The position numbers were made by a program, and so were the translations under genes. A stretch of DNA of 42,221 nucleotides from a virus. The notes below the pieces were generated by a model. The model ran no database searches and was not told the origin of the DNA. It was given only the letters and a program-made list of their open reading frames with translations. This document shows, one piece after another, positions 24,660-33,921 of this stretch. The stretch covers positions 1-42,221 of the IMG/VR virus record IMGVR_UViG_3300033153_002739; one strand, given 5' to 3'. The stretch's first letter is position 1. Every line of letters begins with the position of its first letter.

Positions 24660-25831
24660 TATACTACGCTCCAATTCGCACCATCGGGTACTGTTACTGT
24701 AACTCCATCATCTATCTCGATTGGACCTGATGACATTGCATTTTTTCCTGCTGTGAGTGTATAATCTTCTGTGACATTTTGACTATTCTCATAGAATATA
24801 TCATCTTGTCCACCACCTTTAGCACCTCCACCGATTGTTCCCCAATCAGTTCCGTTATGTCCTTCAAAGCCAGTATTGGTTGAATTAAATCTCATCATAC
24901 CTTGAACTGGTGTACCATCTCTTTCAAGTGTAGTACCCACTGGCATCTTGGCTGAACCTGTAGCACCTGTTTTTTCAACGTATGTTCCTGCTGAGATTGG
25001 TGGACCTTCGGGACCAACTGGACCTTCGGGACCTACATCCCCTTGAGGACCAGTATTTCCTATAGGTCCTTGTGATCCTGTGTCACCAGTTAGACCAGTA
25101 TCTCCAGTATTACCAGTTATACCAATATCACCTTGAATACCTTGATCTCCAACCAAGCCTTGAGGTCCTCTTACCTGACCTACATTTGCCCAAGTAGAAA
25201 CACCATCAGCTACATATCCATCACCAAGTACACCGGGGACTGCTGCACCACCATCTGTGTCTGTTGCGATCCAAGTATCTCCCTTGGTTGTAGCTGGCTT
25301 CAATAGAATATTTGCAATAGTATCAGAACCAGTTATTGTTGCAGTCTCTCCAATATCACCCTTAGGTCCAGTAGGACCTACTGCACCAGTAGCACCAGTA
25401 TCACCCTGTATACCTTGAGGACCTCTAATGAACCCAACGGTAAGCCACTTTGTTCCACCAGCAACTATACCGTGTCCTGGCTCAACTGTGGTACCATCAC
25501 TGTCTGTACCTGTTGATGTTGAGATCCACATGTGTCCATCAATTACTGTCTTAGATAAAATATTGACTATCGTATCGGAACCTTGTACCTCAACACCTGC
25601 ACCCGGATCACCTTGTGGTCCCTGTGGTCCAGTTACGTCAGTTCTATAGTAGTTATTTTCAAGCACAGCCAAGGCATCTGCTACAGTAGAAGACTGAATT
25701 AATCCTGACTTGGTTGTTAATGTGAACAGCTTTCCTGCAAGCTTTACACTTACAACTGATCCTATAGGCACATCATATATACCTACATCGGACTCATTTA
25801 TAAATTCAAATATCGGTTGTTTGTTTGGCAT
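24659..25831 (-). CDS. Collagen-like tail fibre protein
   Basis: 390 residues with three Gly-X-Y blocks (for example GPQGPQGDPG near residue 70, GPQGIQGDTGATG near 135, and the longest, about 215-280). Between them lie two copies of a roughly 55-residue unit with GSDTI-NIL, a DxWI-T pair and WxxVG-xRGPQG. The C-terminus (NAMSSGPIEIDDGVTVTVPDG) is a common phage fibre end. Collagen-like stretches form trimeric rods, so this is probably the host-recognition fibre shaft. Such repeats change length easily. Confidence 0.85.
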   Translation of the reverse strand: MPNKQPIFEFINESDVGIYDVPIGSVVSVKLAGKLFTLTTKSGLIQSSTVADALAVLENNYYRTDVTGPQGPQGDPGAGVEVQGSDTIVNILSKTVIDGHMWISTSTGTDSDGTTVEPGHGIVAGGTKWLTVGFIRGPQGIQGDTGATGAVGPTGPKGDIGETATITGSDTIANILLKPATTKGDTWIATDTDGGAAVPGVLGDGYVADGVSTWANVGQVRGPQGLVGDQGIQGDIGITGNTGDTGLTGDTGSQGPIGNTGPQGDVGPEGPVGPEGPPISAGTYVEKTGATGSAKMPVGTTLERDGTPVQGMMRFNSTNTGFEGHNGTDWGTIGGGAKGGGQDDIFYENSQNVTEDYTLTAGKNAMSSGPIEIDDGVTVTVPDGANWSVV

Positions 25832-26556
25832 TAAATATCTCCTACTATCATAATTGTAACTTCATCACCGTTATCCAGTGGTGTACCGAATGTGAATCCA
25901 TCTGCATTGTAACTAAATTTTGTTCTACGTTGCATGACTCCATTAAGAAATACAATAAACGGTTTTGTTCCTATTGGTGCTGTGAATGTTGAGTCACCAA
26001 GTTCTGATGCTGGATACTCAATATAATGACTATCTAGCCTTGTATCATATTGTGTTGCTAGTGCATCTACATATTCCTTGGTTGCTACATCCAATGGAGT
26101 TGCTGGCACATATCCTGTTGACATCTGCTTTGATCCATCTTGCATAATGAATAGATCTTGTAGACCTTCACTAAACTCAGCCAAGTGAGCCTTTGTCATA
26201 AGGTATCCATCATTCAATGTTGCAAGTGGTTTATATGATCCTGAGTATTCAAACATTACACCTGATCGTAACCAAAAAGTACCATCAAATAATTTCTTTT
26301 CAAGATTATCTGTAATTAGTTTTGAAGCTTCAACCTTAACAAGTTCAGGATCAAGTGCGTACCAAAATGTATACGGTGTAACAATGTGTGCGTTTAAACT
26401 TTTATTGAAGATTGTTGTTTCATCTGTATATACATACCCGGCTAACTGTGTATCAACATTACCCTCTCTTGTTTGTATTCTAGTAAACTCAGCGTCAAGC
26501 TTATTTGAAACTGCTTGTCCTGAATCACCTTGTACTATCTCTCCTGGCTGCCACAT
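25831..26556 (-). CDS. Tail fibre protein, proximal/adaptor type
   Basis: 241 residues. PLDVATKEYVDA near residue 155 is a repeat unit common in phage tail fibres, and the C-terminal FIVFLNGVMQRRTKFSYN with GDEVTIMIVG is another frequent fibre module. It follows the tail nozzle gene and precedes the collagen-like fibre, so it may tie the fibre to the tail. AAAGGA lies upstream. Confidence 0.75.
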   Translation of the reverse strand: MWQPGEIVQGDSGQAVSNKLDAEFTRIQTREGNVDTQLAGYVYTDETTIFNKSLNAHIVTPYTFWYALDPELVKVEASKLITDNLEKKLFDGTFWLRSGVMFEYSGSYKPLATLNDGYLMTKAHLAEFSEGLQDLFIMQDGSKQMSTGYVPATPLDVATKEYVDALATQYDTRLDSHYIEYPASELGDSTFTAPIGTKPFIVFLNGVMQRRTKFSYNADGFTFGTPLDNGDEVTIMIVGDI

Positions 26557-26566
26557 ATATTTTCCT

Positions 26567-29500
26567 TTATGCTAAATTGAAGCGTTGATTAACTCTTGCT
26601 TCTTGTATTATATCATGGATCCTAAATCCATAGTCTCTTTCCTCATCTGCATAACTTGAGATCACTACCCTAGTTGATGCATTTGAGCCACCTACCATGA
26701 CAGGAACATCCTGTCCAAATAGGTTCGCCTTTTCAGCATTGTTCTGTGGAACTTCATCTCCATCAGTATTTGCTATTTCTGCAGAGTCAAAAGCTCCACC
26801 AACATCTCCTGACTCAATACTTCTATCGCTGTATATTGTACCACCAATATTCTGTGGTACTGTTATTCCTATTGTGTCAAAGGTAGTTCCGTCAGGAGTA
26901 TTTCTACCATCAACATTTACTCTTTGCATTTCCTGCGTAAAGAAGTTAGATGCAAGTCCTATACCTTTGAACTTCTTGTTTGCCAATGGTCCTACTTCAC
27001 GCACCCTTGATGTATCAAGATTTCGTATAAGTATTGTATGTAAAGAACTAGGATCAGTCTTTAGGTTTATAGTTTTTAACATAGTGCTTGCAGAAGAGTA
27101 TCTCTTGGATGCTCTGTCCTTGAATATAAACTCACCCAAGTCAATATATGCTCTATTCACATAGTGACCAAAATCTTTATAGTCAGATAACAGTGTGATC
27201 GTGTCATCAAAGATTGAACCCTTGATCTCATAGTCGTTTGTTACTGACTCAAGAAACGGTGGTCTAAGAGCTTGCTTTGCAAATCTTCTTTGTGTCTGAA
27301 TGCTTTGCAAGTAAGCAACTTCCGTCATGTTCCAATTCATCTCTGTCATGTCCCATGGCAAATTCATATCCCATGTTCCATCACCTATAGTATATAAAGT
27401 TTGATCTGCACCAAATTCATGATCTATATCAAGGTAAAGGATACCTCTTGCTGCTGTCACTTGAAGTACACTACCTCTATAGTTCCACTTGAACCATGCA
27501 GACTGAACTCTTTGATTACCACTGTCAGAGAATTTGTATCCATAAACGATACGTCTTGGAGTGATTATTCCTTCTGTTGCTTCTGTTCCATATGCACTGT
27601 TGAGATATGCATCACCTGTAAGGATGTCACCAAATACAGGCACTCCCTGTAATCCATGAAGTGTCTCTCTGTGATCTGATGCAATGATAAAGATCATGTC
27701 ATCTTCGTTACTCGCAGCCAAGCAAACAGCGTCTTTCATAATATAACCAGGTACATGAGCAGTAAGTGCTGTTGCCTCTGCTATTCCATACGATTGGTTA
27801 TACACATATTCATATACAATAGTTGACTTGTCTGTACCACCAACCATGATGATCTTGTTATCAGATACTATAGGTTCAATATCGAGATCAAGTATATAGT
27901 GAGATACCTCATTCACCTTGACTGACTTAGGACCAAATACTGCTCCACCGTCCATAACGAATTGTACGTTATCAGCAAAGATAAATATCTTGTCTTGGTT
28001 CATTACTGTATGTCTCAATGCAGTAGATGAATTTGTCGATACAATGAAGTCAATAGGATCAGAGTCAAGCGTTGTTATCGCTGTACTTCTCCACAGATTA
28101 CTATGGTTCCCTGATTCTGTCATAGATATACCACTATCAGACAAGAAGCCTAGTCTATTTCTGTAGAAGAATATATCACGAATAGGTCTATCATTTAAGA
28201 AGCCCGGTCCTTCATTGGTAATAGCATCACCCATAGCTCTGTCATCCCAGTCTCTACCTGCAATGTCCACAGATGCTATTGAACCTGACTCATAAAACGT
28301 AACCTTCATTTCTATTGGCATAGTGCTATTGTCTATAGCTACAGCATCATCTTCTTGTGTCTCTTCCCACACTGATCCTGACCATCTAACCCAGTAAGCA
28401 ACATCTTCTTCTGCTGTTTCCTGCTTGACTCTAAACTTTAGAAATTTCCATATGTCATATACCTTGGCTGGTAACAACTCTGTACCTGGTATGTCTCTAT
28501 AAAATAATGATATTGCATTGTTACCAAAAGAGTCTGTAGTGGATACATCTTCTCCATTAGTCTCAATAACAAACATACTTCCATATTCATGTACCACATA
28601 TCCTGCAGATCTTATTTTTGATACAAGTTCAGCAGTTGCATCCTCTGTATTGGTAGGACCTTTTATATCCTGATTAATCCATGCATCCAGCTTGTCTTGC
28701 GCTGACTCTAATCTGTTTCTTCTATCTCTATCTCTATATAACTGAGTTAAAGCTGCTTCTCTTGCATCCTTGGCTGCAGTATACGCATTTGCCTGTGCTA
28801 TATCTCCTGCAGTCATCCAAGCTTCTCCATACCAAAGACCTGCAGTCCAACCTGCACCACTTAAATAAACTGGCGTATCATTCCATACTGGCGTAAATCT
28901 ATCACTATCCCATCTCACTGATCTAGGTGATATTGTTGGACGTATTGGAGCAGGATAAGTTACCTCATATGACACTGCACCAATATCACTACTTGGCTGT
29001 GCATAAGACTTAGAGTCAATTCCTCTATCTTTTTGATCTGTCTTATAGTTTGTACCATTTATTGTTACTGTATAGTCTATACCCAATGCTGCATCTGCGT
29101 GTTTAACCCATAATAGTGCATACTGATCTGCACCAAGCCCTATCTTTGTACTGAATGGTGTAGTTAATGGTATCACTGTATCATTTGATATAAGGGTAGT
29201 ATTCTTGATCGTTGTAGTTGCAAACTGTGTTCTTTTATATCCACCTATGTTTGATGCAAGATATTGTGATGCAGTGCTACTTATAGTTATCCCGTCACCG
29301 ACTCTCAATACTTTATAGAATGGCTCAAGCTGAACTATCTCAGGGATACCACTGTTTATGTTCAACTGATAAACTGACTTTCCATCAATGATCATCTTGG
29401 TATACGAGTCACTATCTGATGTGGACATAACAGGTAATGTACCTACTGATCCATCAGGTTGCTGTAGTGGCTCTCTTCTTACTGCACCATACTCTATTGA

Positions 29501-29611
29501 AGGATATACGTTATACATCTCCTCAACTTGGTTGGTACCACGCATACTTGCAGGCTGTTGAGATACACCGTTATATAAAGATCCGTGTGAATTAGCAACC
29601 AAGTTACCCAT
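26567..29611 (-). CDS. Tail tubular protein B (nozzle), T7 gp12-like
   Basis: 1014 residues, somewhat longer than T7 gp12 (about 794). The N-terminal signature NGVSQQPASMRGTNQVE, followed by GAVRREPL, is typical of this family, and the middle has RPIRDIFFYRNRLGFLSDSGI as in its beta-propeller core. It forms the hexameric tip of the short tail through which DNA leaves. The start overlaps the tube A stop. Confidence 0.92.
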   Translation of the reverse strand: MGNLVANSHGSLYNGVSQQPASMRGTNQVEEMYNVYPSIEYGAVRREPLQQPDGSVGTLPVMSTSDSDSYTKMIIDGKSVYQLNINSGIPEIVQLEPFYKVLRVGDGITISSTASQYLASNIGGYKRTQFATTTIKNTTLISNDTVIPLTTPFSTKIGLGADQYALLWVKHADAALGIDYTVTINGTNYKTDQKDRGIDSKSYAQPSSDIGAVSYEVTYPAPIRPTISPRSVRWDSDRFTPVWNDTPVYLSGAGWTAGLWYGEAWMTAGDIAQANAYTAAKDAREAALTQLYRDRDRRNRLESAQDKLDAWINQDIKGPTNTEDATAELVSKIRSAGYVVHEYGSMFVIETNGEDVSTTDSFGNNAISLFYRDIPGTELLPAKVYDIWKFLKFRVKQETAEEDVAYWVRWSGSVWEETQEDDAVAIDNSTMPIEMKVTFYESGSIASVDIAGRDWDDRAMGDAITNEGPGFLNDRPIRDIFFYRNRLGFLSDSGISMTESGNHSNLWRSTAITTLDSDPIDFIVSTNSSTALRHTVMNQDKIFIFADNVQFVMDGGAVFGPKSVKVNEVSHYILDLDIEPIVSDNKIIMVGGTDKSTIVYEYVYNQSYGIAEATALTAHVPGYIMKDAVCLAASNEDDMIFIIASDHRETLHGLQGVPVFGDILTGDAYLNSAYGTEATEGIITPRRIVYGYKFSDSGNQRVQSAWFKWNYRGSVLQVTAARGILYLDIDHEFGADQTLYTIGDGTWDMNLPWDMTEMNWNMTEVAYLQSIQTQRRFAKQALRPPFLESVTNDYEIKGSIFDDTITLLSDYKDFGHYVNRAYIDLGEFIFKDRASKRYSSASTMLKTINLKTDPSSLHTILIRNLDTSRVREVGPLANKKFKGIGLASNFFTQEMQRVNVDGRNTPDGTTFDTIGITVPQNIGGTIYSDRSIESGDVGGAFDSAEIANTDGDEVPQNNAEKANLFGQDVPVMVGGSNASTRVVISSYADEERDYGFRIHDIIQEARVNQRFNLA

Positions 29612-30276
29612 TATCTGCTCACTTCCTGACCTGCAGTTGAGGTCAACATGTTATATTTACCTGAGCGTATTTCATCTCTACGTGCATCAGCATACTTGGT
29701 CATGATATCTTGCTCTGTATATACTTTCTTGGCACTATCACCAACCATGAGTTTTTGATATCTATCAACTGCTACTGCACCAACATACTGAGTGAGTGAA
29801 AAGTGCATCTCATTCCATAGTTCGATGATCACCTCATCAAGTACGATCTCTGTATTTGGCTCACCTAGCACAGTACCGTCATTTGATAGTTCAAGGTTTC
29901 TTGTTCTTAAAACTCCTTGCTGATTAACAAACAGATTATCTGCTTGACCTACAACAGAGAATACATAACTACAGCCAAGTGGCATACCTTCCGTAACACC
30001 AAAGGTATATTTACCTTCACTATCAAGAGTGATCGTTAAAGAATTAAGTGTGTTGAACTCCCAGCCAAGTGCTTGAGTGTTATATACTGCATCAGTGAAT
30101 ATACGAAGTGCGTGCTGACCTTCCATAGTGTCATTGATATTGTCATTATAATCTATACCTGGGTGATCTATTGCAAGAAGCATATCGTTAAGAACAGAGA
30201 ATCTCCATCTTGCTGATGGTGTTTGCCCTACTGCATTTGAAAAGTTTGGGACTGTGGTGTTTTGACCGTAAGCCAT
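29611..30276 (-). CDS. Tail tubular protein A (adaptor), T7 gp11-like
   Basis: 221 residues. The pattern VLNDMLLAIDHPG and FTDAVYNTQALGWEFNT near the start matches T7 gp11-class adaptors that sit between portal and nozzle. GGAGG lies seven bases upstream of the ATG. It is placed, as in T7, between the major capsid protein and tube B. Confidence 0.88.
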   Translation of the reverse strand: MAYGQNTTVPNFSNAVGQTPSARWRFSVLNDMLLAIDHPGIDYNDNINDTMEGQHALRIFTDAVYNTQALGWEFNTLNSLTITLDSEGKYTFGVTEGMPLGCSYVFSVVGQADNLFVNQQGVLRTRNLELSNDGTVLGEPNTEIVLDEVIIELWNEMHFSLTQYVGAVAVDRYQKLMVGDSAKKVYTEQDIMTKYADARRDEIRSGKYNMLTSTAGQEVSR

Positions 30277-30302
30277 GGAGCCTCCTTATTAAGACATAGA
30301 CG

Positions 30303-30324
30303 AGCACTTCCCAAAGGAAGTGTT
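30303..30324 (-). terminator. Stem-loop after the capsid gene
   Basis: Read on the minus strand, AACACTTCC and GGAAGTGCT form a nine-base stem with one mismatch and a four-base loop, just after the capsid stop. There is no U-run. In many T7-like phages a partial terminator or RNase site sits here to keep capsid mRNA abundant; the same is likely but inferred. Confidence 0.5.
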
Positions 30325-30334
30325 CTACTATACC

Positions 30335-31270
30335 TTATACATCAAGGATAGATACTGCAGATTCAGGTCTAAGTACACCTGATCCGATAGCGTAGTACGC
30401 AGTCATAAGAGTTGAATCAAGGAAATCAATTTGATCTTCTTGGTTGGTTTTAAGACCAATCAATTCAAGAACTCCTGCACAATCCATAGTAAAGACCATA
30501 CCTCTAAGTTTAGCAGTAGTAGAACCACCTAGTGAACCTTTAAGGTTATTAGATGAAACAATTCTAACACCAGCAACTTGCATTACTGTACCTGTGTCAT
30601 AACCACCGTTACCTGATGTATAGTCAGCATTTACTGCTTGACCTGATTGTACCAAGTATCCGTAATCTTGTGGAGATACAACTGCTACAGCTTCGCCATA
30701 GTCATCATTCTCTTCAAGTACAGCTTTAGCAGCAAAAATTGCTTCTGCTAGTTGATCACCAAGTTCCATTGCAGTTGGAGTTGTCAATGTTGCCAAGACA
30801 ATGTTTGCATTTGGTCCAGGGTTTCCTGCAAGTGGTAAGTCAGGTGTTATACCTTGTGATGCAGCAAATACTGTATCAGCAATTTTGATATCCACTTTGT
30901 ATGAGAGTGTTTCACCCATCATAGTAGTAATAGGACTACGAACATCGTAGTGAGCTACTCTTTCTTCGAACTGATCAATACGTTTAGCCGTGTAAACTGG
31001 TCTTTCAAGAACGATTGTTCTTTCATCCAAGTCTGCATCAGAGATATCAATTTGAGTCCCTCTTGCGTATGTATCTGTATCAGATCCATCTGTTTTGCCA
31101 CCGATAATGAATTGTCCTGACTTACCTGTTTGGATTGTCTGAACCATTACTAATGACATAAATACGTTACGTCTATTAAACGCTTCGAGTGTTTCGATAT
31201 AAATATCTCTTGAGAGGTCGTTTGTTGTTGTTGCACCGTCTAAGATCGGTGCTGCTCCTGTGTATGCCAT
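30335..31270 (-). CDS. Major capsid protein, T7 gp10-like
   Basis: 311 residues. It has the family layout: LSRDIYIETLEAFNRRNVF at the N-terminus, DERTIVLERPVY, a long helix region with TVFAASQ, and NADYTSGNG with VAGVRIVSSNNL near the C-terminus. It forms the icosahedral shell (HK97 fold). CAAGGAG lies eight bases before the ATG. A 170-base leader suggests its own promoter, and it is the likely most abundant late product. Confidence 0.9.
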   Translation of the reverse strand: MAYTGAAPILDGATTTNDLSRDIYIETLEAFNRRNVFMSLVMVQTIQTGKSGQFIIGGKTDGSDTDTYARGTQIDISDADLDERTIVLERPVYTAKRIDQFEERVAHYDVRSPITTMMGETLSYKVDIKIADTVFAASQGITPDLPLAGNPGPNANIVLATLTTPTAMELGDQLAEAIFAAKAVLEENDDYGEAVAVVSPQDYGYLVQSGQAVNADYTSGNGGYDTGTVMQVAGVRIVSSNNLKGSLGGSTTAKLRGMVFTMDCAGVLELIGLKTNQEDQIDFLDSTLMTAYYAIGSGVLRPESAVSILDV

Positions 31271-31440
31271 AGGATGCTCCTTGTTTGTGTTTTTTAATTA
31301 TGAGTTGTCTGTTTTCCTGACAAATTAAAATACTCAAACAAATCGACTTCCTATACAGGGTTAGAGGAATGTTGCGTAAATGCTTATCTCGCCAGGTAGT
31401 ACCTAACAAGACTCAATAAGAAACTATATCACAGTTTTCT
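31271..31440 (-). promoter_or_regulatory. Capsid gene leader with palindrome
   Basis: This 170-base gap between endolysin and capsid genes holds no convincing gene. AGGTAGTACCT at 31394-31404 is a palindrome with a one-base centre. Closer to the capsid gene the minus strand is AT-rich. A capsid-specific promoter, and possibly an operator, is likely from position; no clear -10/-35 pair is visible. Confidence 0.4.
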
Positions 31441-31878
31441 TTAAATAACAAGCTCTACATGAGGAAGGTCATGGAAATTTTGATCAGTGAAGGTTTCATC
31501 ACCATCCCAATCCATTCCAAGACGGATATCATGAGTGATCTTTCCCTTTGCCTTTAAGCGTATAGCTATCACCTTGAGCATACCCATCATCATATAGAAG
31601 CGTCTGCTGTCAAGCTCATTACCGGAGAAGGCATTGGTACCTTTTTTATAGGGCATTATATCAGCAGCCAAGCTTGGGTAGCTTTGATGCTTTGACTTTC
31701 TTGTTACTCCATTGAGAGTAGACTTACCTTCACGATAATACTTTTTCTGTGTCTCAAGTGATCTATGTCCTTCTATAATAGAGAAGTCATATACCTTGAT
31801 AAGCTCATCCATTATGACTTGCAGATCTTCATGCAGTTCATTTAGGTTTCCTATACTTCTTGTTCCAAATCTATACAT
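31441..31878 (-). CDS. Endolysin, M15-type L-alanyl-D-glutamate peptidase
   Basis: 145 residues. The zinc ligands fit the M15/VanY pattern: SKH (His64) with AADIMP (Asp73), and LPHVEL (His140). IIEGHRSLETQKKYY and IRLGMDWDGDETF are typical of phage peptidases of this type. It cuts peptide stems of peptidoglycan to release progeny. No signal peptide is seen, so a holin must let it through. It overlaps the HNH gene by one base. Confidence 0.9.
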   Translation of the reverse strand: MYRFGTRSIGNLNELHEDLQVIMDELIKVYDFSIIEGHRSLETQKKYYREGKSTLNGVTRKSKHQSYPSLAADIMPYKKGTNAFSGNELDSRRFYMMMGMLKVIAIRLKAKGKITHDIRLGMDWDGDETFTDQNFHDLPHVELVI

Positions 31879-32165
31879 TATAAAAATCCTTTTATGTAAG
31901 TTGCTAATCTCATAAATCTACGATAGTCCCTGGCTGTGCATTTCTTGCGAGTGCTGCCATGAAACTTATTATGATACATACTATGACACTTGCCACATAA
32001 ACATACACCATTTATCTTCTCGAACCGTAGCAGAGGAAAGAAGGTAGCATGATTGAGGTGATGAGCATGTCGCTTATCTCTACTGCCACACAACTGACAT
32101 ACCTTGTCTCTACGGATCACAGCTACACGCCACTTCCTATACTTGGTTGTATTTCTCCAACTCAT
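31878..32165 (-). CDS. HNH endonuclease
   Basis: 95 residues from the ATG at 32165, which overlaps the previous stop (ATGA) and has AGGTGG upstream; a GTG three codons earlier is possible. Two CxxC pairs (CQLCG, CLCGKC) frame HAHHLNHA and CHSMYHNKFHG, the HNH zinc-finger form. The strongly basic protein may be a free-standing homing nuclease or a packaging-assisting HNH. It lies among lysis genes and not beside terminase, which favours the former. Confidence 0.85.
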   Translation of the reverse strand: MSWRNTTKYRKWRVAVIRRDKVCQLCGSRDKRHAHHLNHATFFPLLRFEKINGVCLCGKCHSMYHNKFHGSTRKKCTARDYRRFMRLATYIKGFL

Positions 32166-32494
32166 CTGATCCACCTGGTATAGAATTTGACTCCACTGAC
32201 TATAGACTTACGTTTCCACATAGGTACCTTGGATGCAATCAATATCTCTTCGAGATAATTATCAGCCAAGATATAGTCTCTCCTATCACAGAGATAATCG
32301 TGTACTACGACACCAGGGAAAACAATAGGATCATTTGGAGGGATAAGTCGCCATAACATGCGTGGAATATTGGCACCATTTGTATAGTACCCTATAGGGA
32401 TAATAAGCTCTTTATATTTTATGTCCTTAACTACAACCCAACCATTCCTGGTTGGATGTACGTGAACATCTTCATACTTGAGATCTTCACTCAT
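32162..32494 (-). CDS. DUF1353 family protein
   Basis: 110 residues matching DUF1353: IIPIGYYTNGANIPRMLW, then VVHDYLCDRRDYILADNYLEE and KSIVSGVKFY. The family is common in phages next to tail or lysis genes and has no established activity; the conserved His-Asp and Ala-Asp suggest a metal or catalytic site. It overlaps the HNH gene by four bases. Confidence 0.82.
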   Translation of the reverse strand: MSEDLKYEDVHVHPTRNGWVVVKDIKYKELIIPIGYYTNGANIPRMLWRLIPPNDPIVFPGVVVHDYLCDRRDYILADNYLEEILIASKVPMWKRKSIVSGVKFYTRWIR

Positions 32495-32496
32495 AG

Positions 32497-32790
32497 CTAG
32501 ATGGTCTGCACCGTAGCGATATAACTTATGTCCATGGTGTCCAATGCTTCTTCAACTTCTTCAACAGTACAAGCCCTTGAGTCATTAGCATCCAGCACAA
32601 CTAAACATTCACCGTCACTATTGAGAACAACAGTACCACTACCAGTATTCACAGTGACATCTCCATCACCCTCATTTGATACATTGACGGTTGTATTTGT
32701 GTTTGCATCAGTATCGCCTTCATAATCACCACATGCCGATAGCATGAACACAGCCAAGATAGCCATCATTAAAAATATAATCTTTTTCAC
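32497..32790 (-). CDS. Predicted lipoprotein
   Basis: 97 residues from a GTG with AAAGGAC upstream, overlapping the previous stop. Signal peptide: KK, then a hydrophobic stretch ending in the lipobox LSAC (Cys20), followed by GDYEGD. The mature part is Asn/Thr/Asp/Val-rich. Within the lysis cluster it could be an outer spanin subunit (Rz1-like) or a superinfection-exclusion lipoprotein. The Asp after GlyCys-type context does not settle the membrane. Confidence 0.75.
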   Translation of the reverse strand: MKKIIFLMMAILAVFMLSACGDYEGDTDANTNTTVNVSNEGDGDVTVNTGSGTVVLNSDGECLVVLDANDSRACTVEEVEEALDTMDISYIATVQTI

Positions 32791-32939
32791 TTGTTGTCCT
32801 TTGTCGCTTTATCGACATAATTATCATCTGCCTGCTTAGGCTCATCCATTACTTTACCAGCCAAGTATTTAGCTGCCCATTGTACTCCAAGTCCAGCCAA
32901 CATTTTTAGTGTTGGCATACCGATTAGTGCGTAAAACAT
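32787..32939 (-). CDS. Small amphipathic protein, 50 residues (lysis cluster)
   Basis: It starts where the previous gene stops (TAATG) and overlaps the lipoprotein start. The first 30 residues (MFYALIGMPTLKMLAGLGVQWAA) form one amphipathic or membrane helix, with a charged tail. Size and place fit a holin, antiholin or inner spanin fragment, but one weak helix is not decisive. Confidence 0.65.
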   Translation of the reverse strand: MFYALIGMPTLKMLAGLGVQWAAKYLAGKVMDEPKQADDNYVDKATKDNK

Positions 32940-33382
32940 TATTTCTCCTTCAAGATATGTTCATGTATATGTTTGTTATCTGACTCAACCTTTGACACAC
33001 GTTCAAGTACATGAGTCTTGGTCATATATATAGAGTCTATGTCAGCCTGTGTTACTTCAAAGAATCTCCATGCAATACCAACAGATATACTTATGGCAAG
33101 AATAAACCTACCATAAGAAGCCTTTGCCATTGATGACCTAGCCTCTGTAATAGATTTATTTAACTCTTCTTTTTGCAAGTGCATCTTTTCAGACATAACA
33201 TTTATTCTTGAATATATATCAAGAATGTTGACAGTATGCTCACCAACAGAATCAGCAATACTGATCATTACCTTACCATTCTTTAGTAATTCCTTCATTT
33301 GGTCTGACTGTATCTCTTGTACCACAGTCAAACGCTCAAGAATGAGTTCCATCTTACCTATTCTCTCTTCGGAAGGAGGCAT
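32939..33382 (-). CDS. Coiled-coil protein with one membrane helix (holin/XhlA-like?)
   Basis: 147 residues. A long coiled coil (about 5-85) is followed by one hydrophobic helix (FILAISISVGIAWRFF, about 92-107) and a second short coil. This layout recalls XhlA-type holin partners and other small phage lysis membrane proteins. With endolysin and lipoprotein nearby, a lysis role is reasonable. The start has only a weak ribosome binding site. Confidence 0.65.
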   Translation of the reverse strand: MPPSEERIGKMELILERLTVVQEIQSDQMKELLKNGKVMISIADSVGEHTVNILDIYSRINVMSEKMHLQKEELNKSITEARSSMAKASYGRFILAISISVGIAWRFFEVTQADIDSIYMTKTHVLERVSKVESDNKHIHEHILKEK

Positions 33383-33384
33383 GA

Positions 33385-33768
33385 TTAGATCTTTCTATCG
33401 AAGATAATGTCCATACGATGTATAGTTAAAATATCTCCTGCATTCTCTTTTCTTGATTGAACAATAAGCTCAAACACTCCACCTGCATGTTCTTGAACAA
33501 AAGTATAATTTTTAACGATTTGGTCGTTTACATCTTTTGGCTCAAGTCTTACTTCTGACCATACCGTTCCACCATCTATACTAAATCTAAAGTACGCAGC
33601 AGTAGTGACAGAGTTCAAATTGAATATCATTGATTGTGTTACCTGATATTTTCCAGCATCTCTAGCTGGTGTAGTCAGCCTTGCAACCTCTTCATATGCA
33701 TCATCTGTAACAGTAATTCCCGTTTCGACTGCATTATCGTAAGTCATGTAATTTGCATAACCTCTCAT
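33385..33768 (-). CDS. Hypothetical beta-rich protein, possible virion protein
   Basis: 127 residues of alternating strands (YQVTQSMIFNLNSVTTAAYFRFSIDGG, then GGVFELIVQSRK and ILTIHRMDIIFDR), a jelly-roll-like pattern seen in capsid decoration and fibre domains. GAAGGAG lies about 12 bases upstream. It lies between scaffold and lysis genes, and the exact role is unknown. Confidence 0.65.
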   Translation of the reverse strand: MRGYANYMTYDNAVETGITVTDDAYEEVARLTTPARDAGKYQVTQSMIFNLNSVTTAAYFRFSIDGGTVWSEVRLEPKDVNDQIVKNYTFVQEHAGGVFELIVQSRKENAGDILTIHRMDIIFDRKI

Positions 33769-33769
33769 C

Positions 33770-33919
33770 TTATTCTCCTTCGCATAGCTTTACGCCATTA
33801 TTATCTGTAAGTAGTTGACCATTTGGATCGGTCAAACCACACCCTGCTCTCTGTCTGTATCTACGCCACTTGGCTGGACCAAGCCTTGCTCCACTTGGTC
33901 TTCTTCTTTTAAATGCCAT
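33770..33919 (-). CDS. Small arginine-rich protein, 49 residues
   Basis: It begins MAFKRRRPSGARLGPAKWRRYRQ, so about half of the first 23 residues are Arg or Lys, and ends with a neutral tail containing two Cys (CGL, KLCEGE). GGAG lies upstream, and it is packed between scaffold and the next gene with two-base gaps. The basic head suggests binding of DNA, RNA or the inner capsid surface. No family recognised. Confidence 0.65.
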   Translation of the reverse strand: MAFKRRRPSGARLGPAKWRRYRQRAGCGLTDPNGQLLTDNNGVKLCEGE

Positions 33920-33921
33920 CA

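Noticed and set aside
31176-31409. Minus-strand frame covering the capsid leader
   Set aside because: It overlaps the capsid gene start, is composed like a random shadow frame and has no start signal.
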